The notes under the pieces are model-generated. The model searched no databases. It was not told where the DNA came from and saw only the letters and a program-made list of their open reading frames with translations. Shown in pieces: positions 53,047 to 61,693 of a stretch of DNA of 64,000 nucleotides. The first letter of the stretch is position 1. Each line of letters opens with the position of its first letter. This DNA is from Parvibaculaceae bacterium Mf 1.05b.01 (lineage in GTDB: Bacteria > Pseudomonadota > Alphaproteobacteria > Parvibaculales > Parvibaculaceae): assembly GCA_000509225.1 (NCBI GenBank), contig BAOK01000002.1, forward strand, positions 314,496 through 378,495, read 5' to 3'. Both the position numbers and the translations under genes were made by a program.

Positions 53047-53922
53047 TCAGCCAAGTGTGATGGCGTCGCCTTCAGTGACCCGACCGGGCTTTGAGATATT
53101 GCAATAGATGGAGAGGTTTTGCGCAGTGTGGGCGACCATAGCCCGCATGATGGAAGCGTCGCGCGGCAGATCGCCTTGCGCGCGGGTGGTCATGATGCAG
53201 CGCGGGCATTCCATCACGGCGTCGATTTTGGCGTTGCCGATAGTGACAGGACGTCCCACCCATTTTGCCTCCTCCAGCCCAACTGTGTCGCCGCTATCGC
53301 CAACTACGATGTTTGGGCGGAAGCGACGAATGTCCAGATTGGAGTCGGGTGTCAGTGTTTGCAGATGCCGCAGCGAAGCTTCTGTCAGAATGTCGAGAGG
53401 GAAGGCATCAAAATAGGTGCCAACGGGTGTGGCGAACTCCATCAGCTCGCCAAGGACATCGGGTGGAAAGGCACTGAAATCCGGTAGCGGCTCGCCTGGC
53501 TCCAGGGCGAAGATGGCGCGCATCTCTGCTTCCATGTCCTCAGGCGCATGCTTCGTTCTGTAATGCTCTTTGTTGTCGGCGGGCTGAAGGGGCCAAAGGG
53601 TCACGTCCTGTCCAAGTGCATCTGACAGTGCTGCATGAACTTTGTCATCATCTGACCGGACGGTGTGTCCGTCGGGCAGCGTGATTTCCACATGGGGCAC
53701 GGCGCCTGCATTGCTGCCCTCAATATAGCGGGCTGCGCAGTTGAGCAGGTCACCGATCTTTTTTGCCCCGACAATCGTTTGTGTTGCTTCGTCGCGCACC
53801 GCCCAGCCACGGTCCAGTGGCACGCCGCCCGCTGTGAGAACGGTCTGGGAGAGTCGTTCGCCCTGCATGGATTTCACAGGGTAGCGCCAGATTTCTTTGA
53901 CAGTGAAGTGCTGGCTCGACAT
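53047..53922 (-). CDS. MOSC domain protein (YcbX-like)
   Basis: A 291-residue protein. The N-terminal beta-barrel domain has VKEIWRYPVKSMQGERL, the MOSC_N signature, and the C-terminal MOSC domain has LDIRRFRPNIVVGDS and AVMECPRCIMTTRAQGD, with the conserved Cys. Members bind molybdopterin cofactor and reduce N-hydroxylated compounds. AAGGA before ATG 53922 sets the start. The stop is 2 bp from the convergent isomerase. Confidence 0.9.
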   Translation of the reverse strand: MSSQHFTVKEIWRYPVKSMQGERLSQTVLTAGGVPLDRGWAVRDEATQTIVGAKKIGDLLNCAARYIEGSNAGAVPHVEITLPDGHTVRSDDDKVHAALSDALGQDVTLWPLQPADNKEHYRTKHAPEDMEAEMRAIFALEPGEPLPDFSAFPPDVLGELMEFATPVGTYFDAFPLDILTEASLRHLQTLTPDSNLDIRRFRPNIVVGDSGDTVGLEEAKWVGRPVTIGNAKIDAVMECPRCIMTTRAQGDLPRDASIMRAMVAHTAQNLSIYCNISKPGRVTEGDAITLG

Positions 53923-54073
53923 GTGACATCCTTTGGTTCTTCGGAACAGGCGGGCGCAGCTTAGCTTACCCTCATTTTTCATACAATTTGTATGAATGGG
54001 ACGTGAGGAAAGAGCCAATCGAGACTTTGCACCAGACCACCCTTGATTGTTGTCCGCGCTGGCTTGAAATGTC

Positions 54074-55249
54074 TTAGGCGGAAATCTGACTTGCTTTGAT
54101 TTTTTCGCTGGCGGATTTCAGCTGGCCGCAGGCGGCCATGATATCGCGCCCGCGTGGCGTGCGAATGGGACTCGCATAGCCTGCCTTGTTCACAATCTCT
54201 GCGAACTTCTCAATCTGTTCCCAGTCGGAGCACTCATAAGGCGCGCCGGGCCAGGCATTGAAGGGAATAAGGTTGATCTTTGCGGGAATGCCTTTGAGCA
54301 GGCGCACAAGTTCCTTGGCATCTGTCAGACTGTCATTCACGCCCTTCAACATCACATATTCAAACGTGATCCGGCGCGCGTTGGAGACGCCGGGAAACTC
54401 CCGGCATGCCTTCAGCAGCTCGTTTAAGGAGTATTTCTTATTGATCGGTACGAGTTCGTCCCGGGTGGGATTGTTCACCGCATGGAGTGAGATGGCGAGC
54501 ATGACACCCATCTCATTCCCGACACGTTCGATCTCTGGAACGATGCCTGACGTGGACAGGGTGATGCGGCGTTTGGAGATGGAAAGACCTTCGCCATCAG
54601 AGACGATATCCATTGCCTGCTTCACATTGTCGAAATTATAAAGCGGCTCGCCCATGCCCATGAGCACGACGTTTGTGATCTTGCGCCCTTCCTGGGGGGT
54701 CGGCCATTCTTCCAGCGCGTCGCGGGCGATCAGCACTTGAGCGACGATTTCGCCAGCTGTCAGGTTGCGCACGAGCTTCTGCGTGCCCGTGTGGCAGAAG
54801 GTGCAATTCAGCGTGCAGCCTACCTGGCTTGAGATGCAGAGTGTGCCCCGGGTCTCTTCAGGTATGTAGACGGCTTCCACTTCCGGCGCAGGTGCGCGCG
54901 GATCTGTTGAGGGCAGCCGAATCAACCATTTGCGGGTGCCATCCGTCGAAATCTGTTCAGTGACGATTTCTGGACGGGTGAGTGTGAAATGCTCCGCAAA
55001 GCTTGTGCGCAGGTCTTTTGAGAGAGTTGTGACGTTTGCAAAATCCTGGTGCCCATGATGGTAGAGGGCGTTCCAGAGCTGGCCCACCCGCATGCGGATC
55101 TGTTTCTCGGCAACCCCAGCGGCGCGCAGAGCATCGCCCAGCTCCTCACGGGTCAGGCCAATGAGCGAGACGGGGCCGTCGGGCATCGCGGCCTGGCGGG
55201 GACGCTTTTTGGAGCGTGCCTTGTTTGCGGTGTCGAGGATGGTCGCCAT
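54074..55249 (-). CDS. rlmN: 23S rRNA (adenine2503-C2)/tRNA methyltransferase RlmN
   Basis: A 391-residue radical SAM enzyme that methylates A2503 of 23S rRNA and A37 of some tRNAs. The cluster motif is [11 protein letters not shown] (Cys145, Cys149, Cys152), preceded by [14 protein letters not shown] and followed by [17 protein letters not shown] and [16 protein letters not shown]. The C-terminal block [12 protein letters not shown] and [17 protein letters not shown] is also standard. Length is normal. Confidence 0.97.
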   Translation of the reverse strand: MATILDTANKARSKKRPRQAAMPDGPVSLIGLTREELGDALRAAGVAEKQIRMRVGQLWNALYHHGHQDFANVTTLSKDLRTSFAEHFTLTRPEIVTEQISTDGTRKWLIRLPSTDPRAPAPEVEAVYIPEETRGTLCISSQVGCTLNCTFCHTGTQKLVRNLTAGEIVAQVLIARDALEEWPTPQEGRKITNVVLMGMGEPLYNFDNVKQAMDIVSDGEGLSISKRRITLSTSGIVPEIERVGNEMGVMLAISLHAVNNPTRDELVPINKKYSLNELLKACREFPGVSNARRITFEYVMLKGVNDSLTDAKELVRLLKGIPAKINLIPFNAWPGAPYECSDWEQIEKFAEIVNKAGYASPIRTPRGRDIMAACGQLKSASEKIKASQISA

Positions 55250-55387
55250 TTGGCCCTCTTAGCGTCGCCCTTTTGGGCGCTTCCGGGGTATCACAGAGGC
55301 GCGTCATAGCACGGGCCGAGGCCCGTGCGCCATCCAATGTGGCAGTCTGCCTTAACCAAGCCCGGAAATCGCTGAGTTCAGCCGTTT

Positions 55388-55930
55388 TTAGCGGCAGGTG
55401 CCGTCGATTTTGTTCAGCGCAGCCGTGATGCCGGACAAGGAATAGCGATCGGTGGTAAGCGTGCCGCGCTCTGATGTGCCTTTGACTGTCATTGAGCTGC
55501 CGCGGCGCATTGCGGTTGCCATCCGGTCTTCGTCGCTGGTGTCCTTCAGCCATGCCCAATAGCGATTTTCGCCGCCCTCTGAAACGCCGCTGAACATCTG
55601 GAACTTGTCAGAGCCGATCTGGGCGAAAGGCCGGGAGCGATCAGAAAATGGATAGCCCGCCCGCATGGACACTTCATTGGTCACGTTTTGACCTGGACGG
55701 TGCGTAATCATCAGGAACACATCGCCTCTGTTGGCGCCGCGCGGCCGCATTTCTTTTGGCTCAGACATGACATAGCAAATCCGGCTAGAGCCTGACCCAT
55801 AGCTGTAGGCAGCCCAGTCCGTATATTTGCCCAGAAGTTTGGGCTCTTCAGCTGCAGCAGCGGAGATGCCAAACCAGATGGCTGTCATTGTGGTGAGGAA
55901 GAGTTTTGTAAGCTTTGAAAACCGCATCAT
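55388..55930 (-). CDS. invasion-associated locus B (IalB) family protein
   Basis: A 180-residue exported protein with signal to about residue 27 (WFGISAAAA). LLGKYTDWAAYSYGSGSSRICYVMSEPKE and SMTVKGTSERGTLTTDRYSLSGITAALNKIDGTC are the IalB signature, with two cysteines (RICYV and DGTCR) likely disulfide-linked. Function outside Bartonella is unknown; the family is common in alphaproteobacteria. It lies 139 bp downstream of the rlmN start on the same strand. Confidence 0.88.
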   Translation of the reverse strand: MMRFSKLTKLFLTTMTAIWFGISAAAAEEPKLLGKYTDWAAYSYGSGSSRICYVMSEPKEMRPRGANRGDVFLMITHRPGQNVTNEVSMRAGYPFSDRSRPFAQIGSDKFQMFSGVSEGGENRYWAWLKDTSDEDRMATAMRRGSSMTVKGTSERGTLTTDRYSLSGITAALNKIDGTCR

Positions 55931-55951
55931 TTTTCCATCTGTCTTGCCTAG

Positions 55952-56038
55952 AGCGTGTTGCGCCTAATCGGAGCCAAAAATCGCGCCAAGCTTGCGCGTT
56001 TTTTGCCCCCTGATGAATCTGGTAAGGCGCAATACGCT
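55952..56038. repeat. nested inverted repeat, 87 bp
   Basis: Outer arms AGCGTGTTGCGCCT (55952-55965) and AGGCGCAATACGCT (56025-56038) match at 13 of 14 positions. Inside is a GC hairpin CGCG...CGCG around CCAAGCTTG (about 55982-55999), with T-runs on both sides. The inner hairpin could be the terminator of the MscS gene on the minus strand. Confidence 0.6.
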
Positions 56039-56126
56039 TTTGAGACCCCCTAGCCATAAGGCTGAGGAGAATCATACCGGTCTCGGCGGCGCATTGCCAG
56101 TCGCTTGAGCAGCGTTGTTTGCCGGT

Positions 56127-58532
56127 TTATGTCGCTTTGTTCTCGTCGGAGGCCATATGAACGACCCGTTGCGGGAACGGAATTTCGATTCCAGCTTCTC
56201 TGAACAGTCGATCAATTTCAAAGCGCAGGCTGGATGAGGTGGTAATTCGAGAAGATACATCGCTCGTGAAACACCGGAGCTGGAAGTTGAGACTTGAGTC
56301 TCCGAAATCCAAAAAGAGCACATCAGGACTTGGCCAGGAGACAATTTTGTCCACGTTCTTAGCTGCCGCAATCAGAGTTTCCCGCACAAGTTCGGTGTCT
56401 GAGCCATAAGCGACGCCGACATTGACCTCAATCCGAGCCTTGCGGTCGGAGTGAGTCCAGTTGATCACTGATGTCGCCACCAGCTCCGAATTTGGGATCA
56501 TCACTTCCGCACGCTGGAAGGTCTCCACTTCTGTTCGCCTTACATTGATATGGGTGATGTGTCCGAGCGTATCGCCAATTTCAATCAGATCGCCGACTTT
56601 GATGGGTCTTTCAAAGAGGAGGATCAGGCCAGAAATGAAATTGTTTGCAATGTTCTGCAGGCCAAAGCCAATGCCGACGGATAAGGCGCCAGCGATGATG
56701 AGAAGACTTTGAAACTCGACACCCAGGGTGGTTGCGGTGAGCAGCACTGCCGTGATGATCCCGACATACCCAAAGACTGTGGCGATTGAGTATTGTGCAC
56801 CAGCATCGAGGCGCGTTTGAGGCAAAACGGTTTCGCGTAAAAGCTTTTTGATCAGCCGGAAGATGATGATCGTCGCGATGAAGACGAACAGGGCTTCGAG
56901 AATGTCGGCAAAGGAGATGGTGACACCACCTATGCTGATGCCGGTTAGCAAGTTATATGTGATGGTCCAGATGTCGTTGAGCGGCATGCCCCAGACGGCA
57001 CCGATGAGTGCTGCGCCGGCGATATAGACTGCTACCTGCATGAAGCTGATCAGCCAGAAGGCAACCGTGCTGCTGCCATCTTCAGACAGGGCAAGCCAGT
57101 CTGCGGTTTCCTTGCGGCGCATGAGGATGCCGATCCATTCAGCAAAAAGAGCGCGGGCGAGAAAAAGCGCACCAACAGTAAGAGCGCTGCCGATCAGACT
57201 GCCGATTAGGTAGATAGACAGCGCCGTATAGCCGACCCAGGCTGCCATAGCGCCGGTAAGGGCGATAAGGGCGATTGCAATGCGAAGGCCCTGCCAGGCG
57301 AACTTCCGACGGGGATCTGTTTTCTGTGAGGCTACCTGCGCCTGTTCATCCTCTGGGTGCCCGGCGCGCCAGTCTGGGTCTGCGCGCCACAATGCCGGAC
57401 GCAACAGGTCAATGATAAGAATGGCTTCCAAAGTCGCCGTGAGGGCGCTGTAAAGTGCCAGGAAACTGGCGTCTGCGGGATTGGTCGTGAAACTCACGAA
57501 AATGTCTGAGCTAAAAAGAATACCCAATGCGCCGATACGGCGTGTCAGATGGCGGGCATATTTTGGCTTGATCGGGGCCACACGCCAGTTTGGCAGTGAG
57601 GGAGAGAGTGCGGCACGCGGCAGGGACAGTGCAGCAATTGTAACAAGAAGCGCTGTCACAAATCCGTTGACGAGATTGAGAAATGGCCCCTCGTTGAGGG
57701 TGAATGCGTAATTGAATGTCATCCATAACAGTCCGGCAAAAAGGGCCGGCAGCAGGCCATTTGCCAGGGCTTCGATGCTCGCTCCGACTAACCGGCGGGT
57801 GTAGCTTGGTTCCGGATTCCTTTCGTCGCGTCCAAGCCAGTCAACCAGGAGACGACGTCCGAAGAGGGCGATGCCCAGAATGATGATCAGCACGCCAATA
57901 GGTGTGAGGCGTTTCAGCGCGCTTTGGTCTTCTTCTGCGGTAACTCGCCACCATTTCAAAGGCGCTACACTGAGGCGGCTTAGGTACGCCAATGTCGCGT
58001 CCGGACTCGCCTTTAGTGTTGTCCACCCAAGAGGACTAGGCGTGCGCGTCAGGAGTGTTGCAACAGCCTGACCTTGCTCAATTCCAGACAGGCGTACCGA
58101 TAGGCTGTCAACGCGGCGGATGATGAGCTGAGCCTGTGCGGCGCGCCCGCGAAAGTCAGCAACTTCCGCTTCATATTGGCGTCGTTTTTCTTGTACGTCG
58201 CGGGCTTCTTCGGGTTCTCCTTCAGTAGGACGCTGGCCCAAGGCCGCCAGCAGGTCTTGTGAATTTGTGGCAAAATCAGCGGCCGCGTCGCGGGCTGTCA
58301 CCGCATCTGCTCTGATCTGCGTCAGGGTTTCCCGAAACCCCTCGTCCTCTTCTGCCGCATGTTCTGGTTTCGCGAGTTCTGTCTCTATGGCATCGAGTGA
58401 CTGGGTCCAGGCATTGAAGGCTCGGTTGAATTTCCATGCCGGTTCAGCGGCGTTTGCAGTAGTGGGCGTTGCCATCGCGAACGCGGAAAACAGAAGGCCG
58501 AAGACCAACAGAGATTTCACGACAGTGCTCAT
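56127..58532 (-). CDS. large MscS-type mechanosensitive channel with DUF3772 region
   Basis: An 801-residue protein. Signal (about 1-28), then a helical periplasmic part (about 30-205) with coiled-coil character and LARTPSPLGWTTL-type loops as in DUF3772 proteins, then some ten membrane helices (about 205-620). The MscS core has SVGIGFGLQNIANNFISGLILLFERPIKVGDLIEIGDTLGHI and ends near 790 with the cytoplasmic beta and alpha-beta domains. It releases solutes on osmotic downshock. It overlaps the downstream RNA methyltransferase gene's end by 4 bp. Confidence 0.92.
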   Translation of the reverse strand: MSTVVKSLLVFGLLFSAFAMATPTTANAAEPAWKFNRAFNAWTQSLDAIETELAKPEHAAEEDEGFRETLTQIRADAVTARDAAADFATNSQDLLAALGQRPTEGEPEEARDVQEKRRQYEAEVADFRGRAAQAQLIIRRVDSLSVRLSGIEQGQAVATLLTRTPSPLGWTTLKASPDATLAYLSRLSVAPLKWWRVTAEEDQSALKRLTPIGVLIIILGIALFGRRLLVDWLGRDERNPEPSYTRRLVGASIEALANGLLPALFAGLLWMTFNYAFTLNEGPFLNLVNGFVTALLVTIAALSLPRAALSPSLPNWRVAPIKPKYARHLTRRIGALGILFSSDIFVSFTTNPADASFLALYSALTATLEAILIIDLLRPALWRADPDWRAGHPEDEQAQVASQKTDPRRKFAWQGLRIAIALIALTGAMAAWVGYTALSIYLIGSLIGSALTVGALFLARALFAEWIGILMRRKETADWLALSEDGSSTVAFWLISFMQVAVYIAGAALIGAVWGMPLNDIWTITYNLLTGISIGGVTISFADILEALFVFIATIIIFRLIKKLLRETVLPQTRLDAGAQYSIATVFGYVGIITAVLLTATTLGVEFQSLLIIAGALSVGIGFGLQNIANNFISGLILLFERPIKVGDLIEIGDTLGHITHINVRRTEVETFQRAEVMIPNSELVATSVINWTHSDRKARIEVNVGVAYGSDTELVRETLIAAAKNVDKIVSWPSPDVLFLDFGDSSLNFQLRCFTSDVSSRITTSSSLRFEIDRLFREAGIEIPFPQRVVHMASDENKAT

Positions 58533-59083
58533 GTTTGTTCGCTCTTATTGTCGCGGGGCTTGGTCGAGCGTAGGAACCGTCCCCCATGCTGATGGGGTTT
58601 CTTCTCTTCCTGCGGCGCCCCTGGCATCAAGGCTCGGTCAGCAAAATTTCCCAAAGATTTAACACGGTCATACATGACGATCGCCCCGGCGATTTGCACG
58701 TTGAGGCAAAAGGCAGTCGGGATCTTGATCACATGATCGCACGCGGCGACCATTTCACCGGACAGACTGCCACGTTCCGGCCCCAATACATAAGCCGCGT
58801 TCAGTGGATGGCGAAAGCTTGGAAGCTCGATGGCGTCTTCGGTCAGTTCTATGCCGACCAATTGGCACCCTTTCGGGAAAGCCATGTCGCCGACACTTTC
58901 CCATTCGTAATAGGGCAGGTGATTGGGCGTTTTCGATGTGTCGGACTTGGCCGCTCTCACTGAGTAAAAGGCATTTACTGTGAAAACGAAACTCGCCCCG
59001 AAAGCGTGTCCTGAACGGATGATGTTGCCCATGTTCATGGGCTTTGAAATTTCTTCCGCTCCAATGCCGAAATAGCCGCGCAC
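58529..59083 (-). CDS. RNA methyltransferase, TrmH/SpoU family
   Basis: A 184-residue SPOUT enzyme. The first motif is NMGNIIRSGHAFGASFVFTV, the second AAYVLGPERGSLSGEMVAACDHVIKIP and the third FCLNVQIAGAIVMYDRV, the knot with SAM-binding loops. The target nucleotide is not evident. The GTG at 59083 has AGGTGA before it. The gene overlaps the start of the MscS gene by 4 bp (ATGA), so the two are translationally coupled. Confidence 0.9.
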   Translation of the reverse strand: MRGYFGIGAEEISKPMNMGNIIRSGHAFGASFVFTVNAFYSVRAAKSDTSKTPNHLPYYEWESVGDMAFPKGCQLVGIELTEDAIELPSFRHPLNAAYVLGPERGSLSGEMVAACDHVIKIPTAFCLNVQIAGAIVMYDRVKSLGNFADRALMPGAPQEEKKPHQHGGRFLRSTKPRDNKSEQT

Positions 59084-59507
59084 AGGGTCACCTGATCATC
59101 GTTGAAATTGCCTCAATGGCTTAGTCAATGAAGAGGTGTGGCGCAAGTTTCGACAGGGTGGGGCGCCAAACAAAACGGAGGCTTCCATCTCTGAAAGCCT
59201 CCGTATCCCCTGCTTAGACCCAACGGCTAAGGATCACTGCCGGTTGGATCTGCGCATTCCCAGGTAGGGTTGAGCGGGTGCTGATCGCTCTAATGTGCCT
59301 GATCCTGTCTTGTCTCAGAGAGTGCGAGGGGCGTGCCAACCTAAAATCGCAGCAAAACAGCCGATTTTCAGTTCTCGCTATTGGCAGAAGCCCCCGTTTC
59401 GAGACGCTTTGTGTTGTTTTAGGACGGAGCATCTGCCTGGTGGCGCTTTGGCGGGCGATGGGTAAGATGTCGGCAACGCAATCATAAAAACAGGGAGCCG
59501 CGGTCAC
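59084..59507. other. intergenic region with a minus-strand terminator but no assigned gene
   Basis: No convincing protein gene in this 424-bp stretch. A minus-strand frame (59214-59507) is open but has no family look. The terminator at 59168-59203 points to a minus-strand transcript starting somewhere in this gap. Confidence 0.4.
59168..59203 (-). terminator. minus-strand intrinsic terminator
   Basis: A perfect 9-bp stem CGGAGGCTT (59176-59184)/AAGCCTCCG (59195-59203); on the minus strand it is followed by TTTTGTTTGG. It lies upstream of the RNA methyltransferase gene. Confidence 0.85.
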
Positions 59508-60512
59508 ATGAAAGCCGTCCTTTGCAAAGAATATGGTCCACCAGAGAGCCTGGTTATCGAAGATGTGCCCAGTCCAGAGCCTGGTGAGGGGCAGGTCCTC
59601 ATCGAGGTCAATGCTGCCTCGGTCAATTTCCCGGACGTGTTGATCATTGAGAACAAGTACCAGTTCAAGCCGCCGCTTCCCTTCGCCCCTGGTGGTGAAG
59701 TTGCGGGCCGGGTGGCCAAAGTCGGGCCGGGCGTTAAAAACGTCAAAGAGGGCGACCGCGTGATTGGGTCTTGTGGCTGGGGTGGATTTGTTGAAGAGAT
59801 CGTTGTTGACGAAGCTCGCTGCACGCCAATCCCCGATGAGATGGATTACAATACCGGGTCAGCCTTCCTGATGACCTATGGCACGTCCCACTTTGCTCTT
59901 CGCCGCCGCGCGAACATTCAGCCAGGGGAGAGCCTTCTTGTGATGGGTGCAGCTGGTGGCGTTGGCCTTGCTGCGGTTGAGCTTGGCAAGGCGATGGGCG
60001 CACGGGTCATTGCAGCGGCGTCTACCGAAGACAAGCTTCAGGTTTGCCGTGACCATGGTGCTGATGAGACCATTCTTTATCCGTCTGGCGAAATGAGCCG
60101 CGACGAACAAAAAGCGTTCTCAGACAAGATCAAAGAATTGACCGGTGGTCAGGGCGCAGACGTGGTCTATGACCCGGTTGGCGGCTCCTATTCAGAGCCC
60201 GCACTTCGTGCAACCGCCTGGGAAGGACGTTTTCTGGTTATTGGTTTTGCCGCTGGCCCGATCCCGAAGATTCCTCTCAATCTTGCATTGCTTAAGAATT
60301 GTCAGATTGTTGGCGTGTTCTGGGGTGCCTATACGGGCCGTGAACCAGCAGAGCATCAGGAAAACCTCGCGGAACTGATGGACATGTTCAAGAAGGGGCA
60401 GCTAAAGCCGCATATCTCAGCAACCTATCCGCTTGAAAAAGCTGCTGATGCGCTCAACGATATGGGTGGCCGAAAAGTGAAGGGCAAAGTTGTCCTTACT
60501 GTACAGCGCTAA
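59508..60512 (+). CDS. NADPH:quinone oxidoreductase family protein
   Basis: A 334-residue MDR-family reductase without structural zinc. VLIEVNAASVNFPDVLIIENKYQFKPPLPFAPGGEVAGRV, then LLVMGAAGGVGLAAVELGKAMGARVIAAAS (NADPH loop) and ADVVYDPVGGSYSEPALRATAWEGRFLVIGFA give a standard quinone oxidoreductase. It reduces a quinone or enone with NADPH. The substrate is unknown. The next gene follows after 24 bp. Confidence 0.92.
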   Translation: MKAVLCKEYGPPESLVIEDVPSPEPGEGQVLIEVNAASVNFPDVLIIENKYQFKPPLPFAPGGEVAGRVAKVGPGVKNVKEGDRVIGSCGWGGFVEEIVVDEARCTPIPDEMDYNTGSAFLMTYGTSHFALRRRANIQPGESLLVMGAAGGVGLAAVELGKAMGARVIAAASTEDKLQVCRDHGADETILYPSGEMSRDEQKAFSDKIKELTGGQGADVVYDPVGGSYSEPALRATAWEGRFLVIGFAAGPIPKIPLNLALLKNCQIVGVFWGAYTGREPAEHQENLAELMDMFKKGQLKPHISATYPLEKAADALNDMGGRKVKGKVVLTVQR

Positions 60513-60536
60513 CTTAAAGACAGAGAGGCAGCGGTA

Positions 60537-61280
60537 ATGCGGGAGACACTCATTCGTCTCGGTATCGCTGCTGCCGTTTTTGTCGTGCTCCTCTTCGCTT
60601 TTCTGGTTTATGTGCTGCTGGCGTCCAGCAGCCCAGACTATTGGGCTGGCGAAATTTCAGAGTTTGAACGGCTGGACGTGTCCAACCCGCCGCCCAAGGG
60701 TGGGATTGTGTTTGTTGGGGGGCGTGATGTGCGCCTCTGGGAAACGCTTGAAGAGGATATGGCGCCGCTTCCGGTTTTGAACCGGGGGTTTGGCGGGGCT
60801 TATCTGGATCACCTCACCTATTTTGCCGCACGTATCATAAAGCCCTATCAACCGCGTGCGGTCGTGGTGATCGCAGGTGCTGAAGATATGGCAGATGTAC
60901 AAGGCCGCACGCCGGAAGAGCTTCTTGGGGGTTTCAAAGTCTTTCTTTCCGCGCTCCGCGCGCATGAGGTTTCGGCCCCTGTGGTCTTTGTTTCTATTAG
61001 GCCGTCGCCCATGCGGGCGGCCAGGTGGTTCGGGGCTAAAAGGGCCAATGGTCTTATTGAAGCATTTGCCGCAACGCGCGACGGTGTGATCTATCTTGAT
61101 GTCGCGTCTCTCATGTTTACCGATGACGAAGAGATGCGCGATGAGATTTTTCGTTGGGACGGCCTGTCCCTCTCGCCAGAGGGGTACAGCCTACTCACGT
61201 CACGTTTGAGGCCGCTTCTAATGCGGCGTTTTAATGCACCCCAACCAAATCCGCTGGAGGAACCCAATGGCCAATTTTAA
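60537..61280 (+). CDS. SGNH/GDSL-hydrolase-fold protein lacking the catalytic residues
   Basis: A 247-residue protein. Residues 7-30 form one membrane anchor. The fold follows the GDSL-like family: FVGGRDVRLWETL (59-71) lies where the Ser nucleophile sits (canonical FVGSSSIRLW), NRGFGGAYLDHL holds the block II Gly, VIAGAEDMAD lies where GxND sits and DGLSLSPEGY where the D-G-x-H of block V sits. The Ser is Arg63, the Asn is Glu116 and the His is Ser211. All three are replaced, so it is predicted not to be an esterase. It overlaps ridA by 14 bp. Confidence 0.8.
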   Translation: MRETLIRLGIAAAVFVVLLFAFLVYVLLASSSPDYWAGEISEFERLDVSNPPPKGGIVFVGGRDVRLWETLEEDMAPLPVLNRGFGGAYLDHLTYFAARIIKPYQPRAVVVIAGAEDMADVQGRTPEELLGGFKVFLSALRAHEVSAPVVFVSIRPSPMRAARWFGAKRANGLIEAFAATRDGVIYLDVASLMFTDDEEMRDEIFRWDGLSLSPEGYSLLTSRLRPLLMRRFNAPQPNPLEEPNGQF

Positions 61281-61656
61281 AACTGTTGTCCCTGAGGCAA
61301 TGAAAACGAATTATGATGTGTTTCACTTTGCGCCTGCCACGGTGATCGATAATCGTGTCTATGCGTCCGGTCAGATTGGCATTGGCCGCGACGGAAAATC
61401 ACCTGAAAACCTCGATGAGCAATTTACGCTTGCGTTTGAAAGTGTCGGGCTTGTGCTCAAGGAAGCCGGGGCGACTTTCGACGACATTGTGGAGATGACG
61501 ACGTTTCATATCGGTCTTGGTTCGCACATCCAGGAATTTATCGGAGTGAAGGATCGCTATGTGAAAGAACCTTATCCGGCCTGGACAGCAGTGGGAACGA
61601 CTGAGCTTGCGATCCCCGGTGCAGTGGTTGAGATTAAGGTCATTGCACACATCTAA
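61267..61656 (+). CDS. RidA family protein
   Basis: A 129-residue RidA/YjgF/Rid protein. NRVYASGQIGIGRDGK, VGLVLKEAGATFDDIVEMTTFHIGL and PAWTAVGTTELAIPGAVVEIKVIAHI are the family blocks, but the usual arginine (R105-type in IPRVR) near the deaminase site is not visible at the end, so activity on enamines is uncertain. GGAGG 7 nt before ATG 61267 sets the start, inside the end of the SGNH-like gene. Confidence 0.85.
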   Translation: MANFKTVVPEAMKTNYDVFHFAPATVIDNRVYASGQIGIGRDGKSPENLDEQFTLAFESVGLVLKEAGATFDDIVEMTTFHIGLGSHIQEFIGVKDRYVKEPYPAWTAVGTTELAIPGAVVEIKVIAHI

Positions 61657-61693
61657 CGACTAAGAACTCAGAGTAGAAAACGGGAGAAACGAA

